Positions 8,521-16,980 of a DNA stretch of 64,000 nucleotides are shown piece by piece. Every line of letters starts with the position of its first letter. Position 1 is the first letter of the stretch. Below the pieces are notes generated by a model that worked only from the letters and a program-made list of their open reading frames with translations, made no database searches and had not been told where the DNA came from. The position numbers and the translations under genes are program-made. Origin of the DNA: an uncultured Collinsella sp. (lineage in GTDB: Bacteria; Actinomycetota; Coriobacteriia; Coriobacteriales; Coriobacteriaceae); assembly GCA_900542085.1 (NCBI GenBank), contig UQMK01000001.1, positions 62,001 to 126,000 of the forward strand, given 5' to 3'.

Positions 8521-9363
8521 TTACGCGATGGTTGCGCTGTAGGAGGCGACGTCCTCGTAGGAATCGGTCAGGTAGGCGTCGATGCCGATGGTCGTATTGA
8601 CGAGGTCGTCAAGGCTATCGAGCGTGCCGTTCGAGAACGTGAATTCCTCGGTGGCGTTGGTGCCGGGCATCAGGTGAGCCGAGAACCAGGGTTCCTTCAT
8701 GGTGCCGTTGACGTTGGTCTTGCCGGAAGGAGCGTAGAAGGTCAGGTCCTTGTCGCTCTTGTTGGTGATGTTGACGACAAAGCCGATGTCGCCCCAGTCG
8801 TCCTTGAACTTCTCGGTGATGGTGATGGTGCACAGGTCGTCATCGGCGACGGTGACGGCGGGGGAGATTTCGATGCTCTGGACGTCGTCGTCTTCGACGG
8901 CCTCATCGATCTCTTCTTCCTTCTCGGCGTTCTCGCGATCCTTCTTCACCGTACCGGACAGATCCTTGTCGGACTTCGTAAAGATAAGCTTGTCGCCGTC
9001 CACCTCCAGGACGAGCTTGTCGTCCTTGAGCTTCAGGTCGTGCGACTCATCTTCGGCGGTAATCGTTACGGTGGTGGCGTCCTTGGCCTCCCATTTCAGG
9101 TCGGCGACCTCAAGGAACATGTCGAGGACGCCCGTGCCGTCTTCGTCGAGGATCAGGATACAGTTGAGGCCCCACTCCTTGAGCATCTTCATGTACTCAT
9201 CGGTGAGCTCTTCGCCGTCCAAGGTTCCACCCGAGTACTGCCAGCTGCCGACGAAGTTGGCCTTGGGGTCTTTGCCGCCGCCGCTGCAGCCCGTCAGGGC
9301 AAAGGCGAGCGCCAAGATACATGTCAGGAATGCGAGCGCGGACTTTTTGAACGTTGTCTTCAT
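8521..9363 (-). CDS. Secreted lipoprotein of unknown function
   Basis: 280 residues. The signal peptide is MKTTFKKSALAFLTC followed by the lipobox LTGC (C near residue 25), then GGGKDPKANFVGSW. The mature part is acidic and beta-rich, with a lipocalin/DUF-like opening (GSWQYSGGTLDG), a charged stretch around residues 145-160 (NAEKEEEIDEAVEDDD) and a C-terminal Ig-like region (VNITNKSDKDLTFYAPSG). That last part resembles domains that handle solvent-exposed lipids or ions, but I recognise no named family. AGGAGG lies seven bases before the ATG. It lies 80 bases downstream of the SPFH gene on the same strand and is probably cotranscribed with it. Confidence 0.75.
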   Translation of the reverse strand: MKTTFKKSALAFLTCILALAFALTGCSGGGKDPKANFVGSWQYSGGTLDGEELTDEYMKMLKEWGLNCILILDEDGTGVLDMFLEVADLKWEAKDATTVTITAEDESHDLKLKDDKLVLEVDGDKLIFTKSDKDLSGTVKKDRENAEKEEEIDEAVEDDDVQSIEISPAVTVADDDLCTITITEKFKDDWGDIGFVVNITNKSDKDLTFYAPSGKTNVNGTMKEPWFSAHLMPGTNATEEFTFSNGTLDSLDDLVNTTIGIDAYLTDSYEDVASYSATIA

Positions 9364-9443
9364 GGTGTCCTCCTTTATCGAACGAAACCCATAGAAGCAA
9401 ATGCGGGGGTGGCGGATCCCCCGCCAATTACCAGATAGAGGGG

Positions 9444-10685
9444 TTAGGGCCTGGGCGTTCCGCAGTTGCTGCAGAACTTGCCGCCGTTTTCGCTGCCGCA
9501 GTTGGGGCAGAACCACTTGGCCGGTGCCGGGGCGGGTGCGGGGCTGCCGCACTCGGAGCAGAACTTGCCGGTGTTGGTGGCGCCGCAGCTGCAGGTCCAT
9601 GCGCCGGCCACAGGTGCGGCAGCGGGTGCCGGTGCGGGGGCGGGAGCCGGAGACGGCTGCGGGGCAGCCTGCTGCTGTGCCTGGCCGGCGGCAAACAGCT
9701 GGCTAGCGTTCATGCCGCCCATGCCACCTGCCATGCCCATGCCCATAAAGCCTGCCATCGCGCCGTTGGGGTTGGCCGCTGCCGCGCGCATCGCGTCGCT
9801 CTGGGCGCTGGCGATGTTGGCGGCCGCCATGGTGGGATCGCGCATGACTGCGGCCTTCTGCAGGTCCTTGATCATCTGCTCGTCTTCTTGCGAGGCGGCG
9901 ATGGAGTTGACGCCAAAGCTCACGATCTCGACGCCACGTAGGTCGCGCCAGTCGGCCGAGAGGACCTCGTTGAGCGCGCGGGCGAGCTCGGTGGTGTGAC
10001 CGGGGATGGCGCTGTAGCGAATGCCCATTTCCGAGATCTTGGCAAAGGCGGGCTGCAGAGCGGTGAGCAGCTCGGACTTAAGCTGGCTGTCGATCTTATC
10101 GCGCGTGTAGCTATCGGTCACGTTGCCGCACACGTTGGTGTAGAACAGCAGCGGGTTGGTGATGCGGTACGAATACTCGCCGTTGCAGCGCACGGAGATG
10201 TCGACGTCCAGGCCAATGTTGTTATCGACCACGCGGAAGGGCACAGGCGAGGCGGTGCCGTACTTGTTGCCGATGATCTCCTTGGTGTTGATGAAGTAGA
10301 CGCGCTGGTCTTTGCCCGCGTCGCCGCCAAAGGTAAAGCGGCTGCCGATATTGGCGAACGTCTCCTTGATGGAGTCGCCCAGGTTGCCGCTAAAGACGCT
10401 CGGCTCGCTGCCGGTGTCAAAGACAAACTCACCGGGCTCCAGCGCGACCTCGATGATCTTGCCGTTTTGCACCACGAGCATGCCCTGGCCGTCGTTGACG
10501 GCGATGACGGAGCCGTTGGAGATGACGTTGTCCTCGCCGCGCGTGTTGGAGCTGCGGCCGCCGGTGCGCTTGCTGCCCTTGCAGGCCAAGACGTCAGCGG
10601 GCATCGATTCGCAATAGATAAATTCCTTCCACTGGTCGGCCATGACGCCGCCGGCAGCGCCCAATCCAGCTTTCAAGAGTCCCAT
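9444..10685 (-). CDS. SPFH-domain protein with C-terminal zinc ribbons (YdjI-like)
   Basis: 413 residues. The N-terminal two thirds (about 30-290) is an SPFH/virion-core-type domain beginning MGLLKAGLGAAGGVMADQWKEF. A Gly/Met-rich then Ala/Pro-rich linker (about 310-350) leads to two zinc ribbons: CSCGATNTGKFCSECG and CPNCGSENGGKFCSNCG. This is the layout of B. subtilis YdjI, which acts at the membrane with YdjG, PspA-like YdjF and YdjH; that system is associated with envelope stress. Here the YdjG-like and DUF4428 genes lie immediately upstream on the same strand, while no pspA homologue is in the window. The start has AGGAAG upstream. Confidence 0.85.
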   Translation of the reverse strand: MGLLKAGLGAAGGVMADQWKEFIYCESMPADVLACKGSKRTGGRSSNTRGEDNVISNGSVIAVNDGQGMLVVQNGKIIEVALEPGEFVFDTGSEPSVFSGNLGDSIKETFANIGSRFTFGGDAGKDQRVYFINTKEIIGNKYGTASPVPFRVVDNNIGLDVDISVRCNGEYSYRITNPLLFYTNVCGNVTDSYTRDKIDSQLKSELLTALQPAFAKISEMGIRYSAIPGHTTELARALNEVLSADWRDLRGVEIVSFGVNSIAASQEDEQMIKDLQKAAVMRDPTMAAANIASAQSDAMRAAAANPNGAMAGFMGMGMAGGMGGMNASQLFAAGQAQQQAAPQPSPAPAPAPAPAAAPVAGAWTCSCGATNTGKFCSECGSPAPAPAPAKWFCPNCGSENGGKFCSNCGTPRP

Positions 10686-10733
10686 GGTGATCTTCCTTTC
10701 TCGTCAAAGGCCGGGTGGTATTGGTCAGAATGG

Positions 10734-12056
10734 CTAATCGTCCTTGTTGTCCTTCATGACAACGGTGGTCTCGGTGTGGCTGAAGGTGTCGTGCTTCTCG
10801 GTCAGGTCGAGCTCGCCGCAGTAGCAGTCGGCGTGGGTGGCCTCGTTGGCCGTCTTGAGCTGGCCTACCAGCAGCACGTCTGCGATGATCACGATGATCA
10901 GCGGCGCGACGATGTTGATGAGGATGCCCTCGACATCAAAGGTGAGGTAATCCGGATCGAAGGCGTTCTCGCCCATAAAGAGAATCTGGGAAAGGACAAA
11001 TCCGATCGCAAAGAACAGCACCGAGGCGATAGCGAGCTTGGGCTTGGAGCAGGGAAGCTCGCCGACCATGCGGCCGGTTTGGCCGTTCATGGCAAACAGG
11101 TAACTCTTGCCGTTCCACGAGGTAGAGAGCATCCACACGGGGAACAGAGCATAATCGTTTTCTTCCCAGGTGTAGTCGAGCTGCTTGCTTTCGACCGTGG
11201 CGTCGTCGTACTCGTCGACGACGGTCTCGCGCAGGGCCGAGATCGTGCTCTCCTCCATGCGGCGCTCGGCGCGCGCCTTGCAGGTTTCGCAATCCTCGTC
11301 ATAGCGGTTGGCGATGTAGCCGGGCATATAGGCGACCGAGAACGGGCGCAGCGCGTCGTAGTCAAACGGCTCGATGGCGTCCATGTGGCCGTCGGGCATC
11401 TTGGACGATCCGTCGACGGGCACGCGCTCAAACGAGATATTGCCCTTACGGTAGGCGTCGTAGTGGTCGGTGGTCGTGACGGTGCGGTCGGATTCCTCGG
11501 TCACGGTCTCGTTGGTCGCGTCAAAGTACACTTCGCCGTCAACGCGGGCGCCGTAGAGCCAAAACGGCACGTAAACGCCTTGGACCTCGTCGATGTGGTT
11601 GCCGGTGACAAAGCTCTTGGGCAGCAGGATTTTACCCTTGTAGTGGTCTTTGAGCGCGGCCATGACATCGTCGCGCCCGAGCTTAAACGGAATCACCAGG
11701 TCGGGTGAGAAGTCGCCCGAGAGCTGGCCGGGTGCCACGGCGGAGTTGCCGCAGTACGGGCAGGTGGTGACGGCGACGGTGCCGTCGGACACGAGCTCGG
11801 CGCCGCACGACGAGCAGATGTAGCCGGCGTTTTGAGCCAGCTCCTGCACGGCATCGTCGACAGCAGGCTTGGGGGCCGCGGCTGCGGCATCGGCTTTGGC
11901 ATTTGCCTTGTCCTGGCGCTCGCGATAGAGGGCCTCGACTTCTTCGACTTCAAAACGCGAATCGCAGTAGTCGCAGACGAGCTTTTGCTCGGCACTGGCA
12001 AAGTGAAGGGGGCCGCCACACGCGGGGCACTGATAGTTGACGCTCTCGAAGGCCAT
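10734..12056 (-). CDS. Zinc-ribbon membrane protein (YdjG/TFIIB-type zinc finger family)
   Basis: 440 residues. The N-terminus carries a ribbon CPACGGPLHFASAEQKLVCDYC (cysteines near residues 10, 13, 28 and 31) and a second one, CSSCGAELVSDGTVAVTTCPYC, at about 81-102. A soluble domain with VPFWLYGA and FPVWMLSTSWNGKSYLFAMNG follows; two membrane helices lie near residues 340-400. B. subtilis YdjG has a similar plan and is needed to place YdjI at the membrane. The gene is between the DUF4428 gene (25-base gap) and the SPFH gene (48-base gap), so an operon is likely. AAAGGA precedes the start. Confidence 0.82.
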   Translation of the reverse strand: MAFESVNYQCPACGGPLHFASAEQKLVCDYCDSRFEVEEVEALYRERQDKANAKADAAAAAPKPAVDDAVQELAQNAGYICSSCGAELVSDGTVAVTTCPYCGNSAVAPGQLSGDFSPDLVIPFKLGRDDVMAALKDHYKGKILLPKSFVTGNHIDEVQGVYVPFWLYGARVDGEVYFDATNETVTEESDRTVTTTDHYDAYRKGNISFERVPVDGSSKMPDGHMDAIEPFDYDALRPFSVAYMPGYIANRYDEDCETCKARAERRMEESTISALRETVVDEYDDATVESKQLDYTWEENDYALFPVWMLSTSWNGKSYLFAMNGQTGRMVGELPCSKPKLAIASVLFFAIGFVLSQILFMGENAFDPDYLTFDVEGILINIVAPLIIVIIADVLLVGQLKTANEATHADCYCGELDLTEKHDTFSHTETTVVMKDNKDD

Positions 12057-12080
12057 GATCGGTCCTTTCGCTGCCGGAGG

Positions 12081-12818
12081 CTATGCGCCGATGGCGCCGC
12101 CGCAGTATTCGCAGCGCCCGCTGGCATCGGGAATGGTGGTTGCACCGCAGAAGGGGCAGGTGACCGCGGTCTTGGGGGCCTTAGCGGCCACGACGCTGTC
12201 GCGCGTTTCCTGACGCAGCTGCACCAGCGCGTCGCGGACCTCGGTTGCCTGGCGCTTGGCCTCGCGGTATTCGATGGAACCGCGCTGATCGATGGTGGAG
12301 TCGTTCACGCGCAGGTTGATCTCGGTAAAGTACGGCGTGTTGACGTGGATGGTCAGGTTAAAGTCGTAATCCAGGTCGTAGCGCGGCGGATTGTAGCTCT
12401 CGCGCTCGCCGTCTTTTGTCTCGCGATAGATTTCGGTGCGGTGCTCGTCGATATCCATATCGCAGCCGAGTACCTGCGAGAACTCGATGATGTCGGGATT
12501 GGCGTCGCGCCAGCGGCTCTGCGAAGTGATGATCAGCAGGCCCGCGTCTTCGTCGAGCATGATGTTGGTGCGCCCGGCCGAGAGTGTGCGCGTGGGGTTG
12601 AACGACGCCAGGCGCTCGGCATTGGCCTCGCGGTAGGCGAGTTGCTCGCGGATATCGTCCGCGGTGCTGGAGCGATAGCCGTGGAAGTAGGGGGAGAGCT
12701 TGCCGGCACACTCTTTGCACAGGTAGCCTTCGCTGATCTTGGTCTTTCCCAAAAGTCCCAGCTCGGTACCGCAAATCGCGCACTCTTTCTTCTCGAACAT
12801 CTTGTCAAAGAAGCCCAT
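12081..12818 (-). CDS. DUF4428 domain protein with terminal zinc ribbons
   Basis: 245 residues. The N-terminus MGFFDKMFEKKECAICGTE begins a DUF4428-like zinc-binding module (CAIC ... CKEC). The middle part holds a beta-rich region (SAGRTNIMLDEDAGLLIITS, HVNTPYFTEINLRVND). The C-terminus ends in another ribbon, CPFCGATTIPDASGRCEYCGG. It is the first gene of the minus-strand set that runs into the YdjG-like, SPFH and lipoprotein genes; GGGAGG lies upstream. Shared zinc ribbons across three consecutive proteins suggest that they contact each other or one partner; this is inference. Confidence 0.75.
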   Translation of the reverse strand: MGFFDKMFEKKECAICGTELGLLGKTKISEGYLCKECAGKLSPYFHGYRSSTADDIREQLAYREANAERLASFNPTRTLSAGRTNIMLDEDAGLLIITSQSRWRDANPDIIEFSQVLGCDMDIDEHRTEIYRETKDGERESYNPPRYDLDYDFNLTIHVNTPYFTEINLRVNDSTIDQRGSIEYREAKRQATEVRDALVQLRQETRDSVVAAKAPKTAVTCPFCGATTIPDASGRCEYCGGAIGA

Positions 12819-12915
12819 GGCTGCCTCCCATCAACAGGTAGCGTGTGTCACTTTTGATGATGGGGGAGTGCGCGATCTTTCACGATACCCAGACGGCTCA
12901 ACGAGTCTCCACAAC

Positions 12916-13020
12916 TGGGACATATGGCCCATTTTTACCTAGTCATTGGGGACGTACTTAAATGAGTGCTTCTCATTGGTGACGTGCTTAAATGAGTGGC
13001 AGTTGGGGACGCTCCTTGCC
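12916..13020. repeat. Cluster of GGGAC-core palindromes in the 12.8-13.2 kb gap
   Basis: This 366-base gap between divergent genes holds TGGGACATATGGCCCA (12916-12931, near copy at 4362), TCATTGGGGACGTACTTAAATGA (12943-12965), TCATTGGTGACGTGCTTAAATGA (12973-12995) and GGCAGTTGGGGACGCTCCTTGCC (12998-13020). The second and third are adjacent copies of the element found again at 19443 and 49817. The remainder must hold both divergent promoters, but I see no clear consensus boxes. Confidence 0.75.
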
Positions 13021-13184
13021 GAGTTAGAGGTCGCGCGTGCCCCTTCTGGGCCATGCGGCTCAAAATCGCGGCGTCATGCGGACGGCTGTGATCGAATTTG
13101 CAGCATTTCGAGCTCGGCTTCGATATTGAGATTGGTTCTTTATTAAAATAGGTCTCCAGACAATTGAGCTGCCGGGGGTTAACC

Positions 13185-14729
13185 ATGAGGGGCGTGGAAG
13201 ACACAACCGCATATTTGCGTCGGGGCATTCGGGAGATTCTGTGCCTGGCGCTGTTCTTCTTCACGTTTTTGGCCTGCGAGTATCTCTTTGATGCGCGCAT
13301 GGCCGAGTTCGTGCCATCGAGTGAGGTCGTCATCTACGAGAGCATCGTTGTCGGCGCGAGCGTGATCGGCTTTTTCGTGCGCCCATTTCTGTACTATTGC
13401 CGTCCCCAGACGATCGATGCGACGAGCGATATTACGGGCGTGCTGTTGGTATCGGCGTTGCTGCTGATGATTATGGCAGTGCGGTTTGAGGTGGTAATTG
13501 CCGGCGGTTTGGTGGCGTGCTGTGCGCTGGGCTATTGCGGGTCGACCGCCCATGCCAATCTTGCGCGGCGTTTTGCGCAGACGCCCTGCCTGGCGCGCGC
13601 CGTGGCGGTTTCCTATGCTGCGGGCATTTTGGTGCAGGTGCTCAACCATATGGTGGTGCCTGCGGGCATTCCCCAACAGTCTGCTCTCATTGCCTGCGCG
13701 ATTGCGCTGGTGGGGCTGCTTCACGGTGCCCGCCGCGCTAAATTGCGTGATGAGCCTGCGCCCGAGTTCGAGGCCGAGATTGCCGAGCTATCGGTCGATG
13801 CGTCGGAGCGTGGCGCCAGGTGGCACGATGACCCCGAGGCAAAGGCGGCCTTTCAGGGTGCCGCGGTGCGTCTGACGGTGGCGACTGCTTGCCTCACCGG
13901 CGTGTTCGCGGCCCTCAATGCCGGCCTTACGACCTCGCATGCTGCTGGCGCTATCGATCTGGGCGACTGGCCGCGCTTGCTGCTGGTTGTGAGCGCCCTT
14001 GCCGCCGGCGTCCTGTATGACCTGCGTGGGCGTTCGTATATGAATATCATCATGACGTGCGCCGCCATGCTGTCCACGCTCTCGTTCTTTGTGCTTATCA
14101 CCGATGGCAACGGCGGCAACACGCTTGCCGCCACGATCATCTTTTACCTTGGCACGGGCTTTTTCGTGGTGTTCTTCACCGCGAAGTTCGCCGCGATTTC
14201 GATGTATGCCCGCTGGGCGTATCTGTGGCCGTGCATGGGCCGTGTTATCAACAACGTTTGCTCGATACTCGTGACGGCTCCGGCGGTGGCGATTATCTCG
14301 AGTCAAAACGTGCTGGCGGCAGTGAGCGTCGTGCTCGTGCTGTTTGTCGGCATCGCAATTTCGCTGTTAGGACAGTTTGGACAAGACGGTGAGGGCGAGG
14401 TGACGCACGGCGGGCTGGCGCTTGCCACCGACGATCTTGGCGTGAGCTGTGAGCCCGGCCAGGCCGACACGGTGCCCCTGGAGGCGCCGGCGCTTTCGTT
14501 TGACGATCGGCTCGATGGCTTCGTTGCCGCCTTTGGGCTCACCAAGCGCGAGCGCGATGTTCTGGAAGCGCTGGTCGTTTCGGACGACAGCGTGCAGGAC
14601 GTGGCGGCGGCACTCTTCCTTTCGCGCTCCACGCTCTATCGCCACATCGCTTCGATCAACAAAAAGACCGGTGCCTCCTCGCGCATAGCCCTCATCAACT
14701 TCTTCTGGTCCTGGACACCCCAAGACTAG
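13185..14729 (+). CDS. LuxR-type transcription regulator with a multi-pass membrane domain
   Basis: 514 residues from ATG 13185 (GGGGG upstream; a TTG at 13164 is a weaker alternative). Residues ~15-420 form about 10-12 hydrophobic helices in two halves joined by a charged linker (AELSVDASERGARWHDD), like a major-facilitator fold. The last ~65 residues are a LuxR helix-turn-helix (LTKRERDVLEALVVSDDSVQ, FLSRSTLYRHIASINKKTG). This membrane-tethered architecture is abundant in Eggerthellaceae and Coriobacteriaceae; most have no known ligand. There is no receiver domain or partner kinase. It may control the divergent SPFH set or the downstream 14.9-18.4 kb genes; neither is shown. Confidence 0.85.
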   Translation: MRGVEDTTAYLRRGIREILCLALFFFTFLACEYLFDARMAEFVPSSEVVIYESIVVGASVIGFFVRPFLYYCRPQTIDATSDITGVLLVSALLLMIMAVRFEVVIAGGLVACCALGYCGSTAHANLARRFAQTPCLARAVAVSYAAGILVQVLNHMVVPAGIPQQSALIACAIALVGLLHGARRAKLRDEPAPEFEAEIAELSVDASERGARWHDDPEAKAAFQGAAVRLTVATACLTGVFAALNAGLTTSHAAGAIDLGDWPRLLLVVSALAAGVLYDLRGRSYMNIIMTCAAMLSTLSFFVLITDGNGGNTLAATIIFYLGTGFFVVFFTAKFAAISMYARWAYLWPCMGRVINNVCSILVTAPAVAIISSQNVLAAVSVVLVLFVGIAISLLGQFGQDGEGEVTHGGLALATDDLGVSCEPGQADTVPLEAPALSFDDRLDGFVAAFGLTKRERDVLEALVVSDDSVQDVAAALFLSRSTLYRHIASINKKTGASSRIALINFFWSWTPQD

Positions 14730-14731
14730 CT

Positions 14732-14772
14732 AACCACCACAAAGGGGACGGGCACCTTTGTGGTGGTTTTTT
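14732..14772 (+). terminator. GGGGAC-core palindrome P2 acting as a terminator
   Basis: AACCACCACAAAGG (14732-14745) and CCTTTGTGGTGGTT (14755-14768) flank GGACGGGCA and are followed by T's to 14772. It starts three bases after the LuxR gene stop. It is a copy of the P repeat family. Confidence 0.8.
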
Positions 14773-14874
14773 ACCTGCAAAAATATGAATATGAGACATT
14801 TGTCACCTGCCGTTTTGGTGCTCAAAGGCATATGAATGTGATGCTGAGCAGAGCAGAACGGAGGGGGTGCACCT

Positions 14875-15324
14875 ATGGCGTCTCGGGGTTGCGCGTCTAA
14901 TAAAACTGCGGGCGCGCTTATCGCCGTGGTGGTCTTTGCCGCGGCGGTGACACTCATGCGAGTTTACGTTGCCGGCGACCATGGCGCTCAAGGAAAGACT
15001 GCCGCGCAAGTGTCGCTCAACGATTGCGCTGCCGTTCCGGTGGCGGTCAAGCTTATCGAGGACGGGGAGGCGCGGACGGTCTATGAGACCAACGATGCCG
15101 AACTGGTCGCATCGACTTTTGCCGCGCTCGATGGCTGCACCGTGGGGGATGCGGTGGATGAGCGGATGAGCGATGCCGGCCGAACGCTCGTCTTTATCTA
15201 TACGGATGGCTCGGAGCAATCGGTAGAACTTGAGGGCAAAAACATCGTGCTCGATAAGACGGCGTACCGACTTAACAGTGCCGATGAGTTATGGCGGCAG
15301 CTTGCCGCGATCAAAAACAGCTAA
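14875..15324 (+). CDS. Small exported or membrane-anchored protein, unknown
   Basis: 149 residues. One hydrophobic helix near the N-terminus (about 12-33, AGALIAVVVFAAAVTLMRVYV) with no lipobox suggests an anchored extracytoplasmic protein. The outer part has two cysteines (NDCAAV and DGCTVG) that could form a disulphide. No family is recognised. GGAGGGGG is upstream. It ends 20 bases before the next zinc-ribbon gene and probably begins the 14.9-18.4 kb unit. Confidence 0.6.
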   Translation: MASRGCASNKTAGALIAVVVFAAAVTLMRVYVAGDHGAQGKTAAQVSLNDCAAVPVAVKLIEDGEARTVYETNDAELVASTFAALDGCTVGDAVDERMSDAGRTLVFIYTDGSEQSVELEGKNIVLDKTAYRLNSADELWRQLAAIKNS

Positions 15325-15344
15325 CGAAATTAGGGATGTACGGG

Positions 15345-16907
15345 ATGAGTGACTTGAGATTCTGCCCGGCGTGTGGGGCGCAGCTGCCTCGGGTCGCCGG
15401 CGTGCCGGTGCGATTTTGCCCGGGGTGCGGCGTCCGACTTGAGGGCGTTGTGGGCTACTCGGGCGCCGTGGGGGCTACAGATGGGGCGACTGCCGATGAC
15501 GATGCGGACGAAGGCGGCGACCCGAGCGTGGACGCGCCGGCTGATGCGCCGGTGGAGACTGCCGGCGTCGCGTCGTCGTCTCGTGACGCGGCTACGACGG
15601 ATACGCCTCACATCGGTGACCTTGAGCTTCATGCCGCATGCGATGCCTCTGGCGGGCAGGCACTCGCGCAGGTGGCGCTGCCGCGGGGCTGGCATATCGA
15701 AGAGGCGCATCTTGAGCGCAGCGGTAGCTTCGACTGCCCGATTTCGGTTGGCGTGACGGCAGCGGGTCCGATGGGCGAGCGGATTATGTACCACTCCGAG
15801 CTCTGTTACGTGGATGCGGGTACCGTTGCCAAGCGTATCCCCACGCAAACCGAGCACAAGGCGTTTATGCACGTGGAGGCAGCTTGCGACGAGCTAGCTC
15901 AGGCCTGCGCGGCACAGCTGGGCGCACGGGCGGAGGTTGTGGCCGAGCAACCGTACCCATCGAGCGCGGCGGTCGATATCGAGCGCGAGCGTGCCCGCGT
16001 AAAGCGCGAGGCGGCAAACGACTTTGCGATTCAGGGCTTTTCGATGGAGCCGAGCAATGTGATCTATGAGTGCCGCATGCGTCGATATCGGCTCGCGGAC
16101 GCCCCAGTGCCCACCGAACTCGCGGTGGCGGCCAAAGTCGAGGGCTATGTGGCCTCGATCGTCGGCGTCGCGGGCTCTATGGGTAAAGGCATTGCCGCTG
16201 GGGCCGAGGCGCTGCTGGGCGCAGGCCTTTCGAGTGGGCTGATCGGCGGTGTTTTGGGCAAGCGCCTGCGCGAGCGCCAGGCGGCGGCAGCGGCGGGACA
16301 GGGCGTCGCGCAAGAACAGCCCACGGGTCGAGGCGGTTGCCCGGACGGAGCGTCGTTCGAGCTGGGCGCGGCCGACCTGCTGCAGTGGCGTATCAGGGAC
16401 AGCTTCTGTTTGGTTGCGCCAGAAGGTCGCCTGGACGAGGCGGCCTCCACGGCGCTTGCATCAATGGCGTCGACTCTGCGGCTCAATCCGGCGATTGCAC
16501 GCGAAGCGTCAGCTCAAAAGCAACAGATGGTGCTTGAGCAACGCCAACGCACGCAGATGAACATTGCCCAGCAGCAACAGCAGTTTGCAGCCTGGCAACA
16601 GATGCATGCCTCGCAACAGGCGGCGTTCGACAGCTACCAGCAGGCGTGGTTCGATCGCAGCGACCGTCAGCACGCCGCGAATATGGCTGCCAGCGCCGCC
16701 AATTTTTCCAGCGCGGGCGTGGGGACGGGCGCTGCCTCGTATTCCGATGCCATTCGCGGGGTCAACCATTACGTCAGACCCGACGGCACCGATGTCGAGG
16801 TCTCGGTGATGGCCGACCAGGCCTGGGTCAACGGTTCGGGCGATGTGATCGGTACACGCGATGGCTTTGAACCCGGTTTTGGCTGGACGGAGCTGCCTCG
16901 TCAATAG
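15345..16907 (+). CDS. Zinc-ribbon protein with Gln-rich coiled region
   Basis: 520 residues. A double zinc ribbon opens the protein (CPACGAQLPRVAGVPVRFCPGCG, cysteines near residues 7, 10, 25 and 28), then an acidic Asp/Ala-rich linker. A mixed domain follows (residues ~90-240), then a glycine-rich hydrophobic stretch (VGVAGSMGKGIAAGAEALLG). The region at ~385-450 is Gln-rich and likely coiled (QMVLEQRQRTQMNIAQQQQQ). The tail has WVNGSGDVIGTRDGFEPG. I know no function. Its zinc ribbon and its place across the LuxR gene from the SPFH set suggest a related envelope role. The start at 15345 is chosen over 15291 and 15336 by spacing from AGGGA and by the ribbon position. Confidence 0.65.
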   Translation: MSDLRFCPACGAQLPRVAGVPVRFCPGCGVRLEGVVGYSGAVGATDGATADDDADEGGDPSVDAPADAPVETAGVASSSRDAATTDTPHIGDLELHAACDASGGQALAQVALPRGWHIEEAHLERSGSFDCPISVGVTAAGPMGERIMYHSELCYVDAGTVAKRIPTQTEHKAFMHVEAACDELAQACAAQLGARAEVVAEQPYPSSAAVDIERERARVKREAANDFAIQGFSMEPSNVIYECRMRRYRLADAPVPTELAVAAKVEGYVASIVGVAGSMGKGIAAGAEALLGAGLSSGLIGGVLGKRLRERQAAAAAGQGVAQEQPTGRGGCPDGASFELGAADLLQWRIRDSFCLVAPEGRLDEAASTALASMASTLRLNPAIAREASAQKQQMVLEQRQRTQMNIAQQQQQFAAWQQMHASQQAAFDSYQQAWFDRSDRQHAANMAASAANFSSAGVGTGAASYSDAIRGVNHYVRPDGTDVEVSVMADQAWVNGSGDVIGTRDGFEPGFGWTELPRQ

Positions 16908-16980
16908 CGTGAGGCGGCTTATGTGTGAATCGATGCCGGGTGTGTTTCTCGGCAATGTGATAAAGAACGGGAAAGGAACA

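Noticed and set aside
9996..11708. 570-codon plus-strand frame over the SPFH and YdjG-like genes
   Set aside because: Antisense shadow of two conserved zinc-ribbon genes; the product has no recognisable domain.
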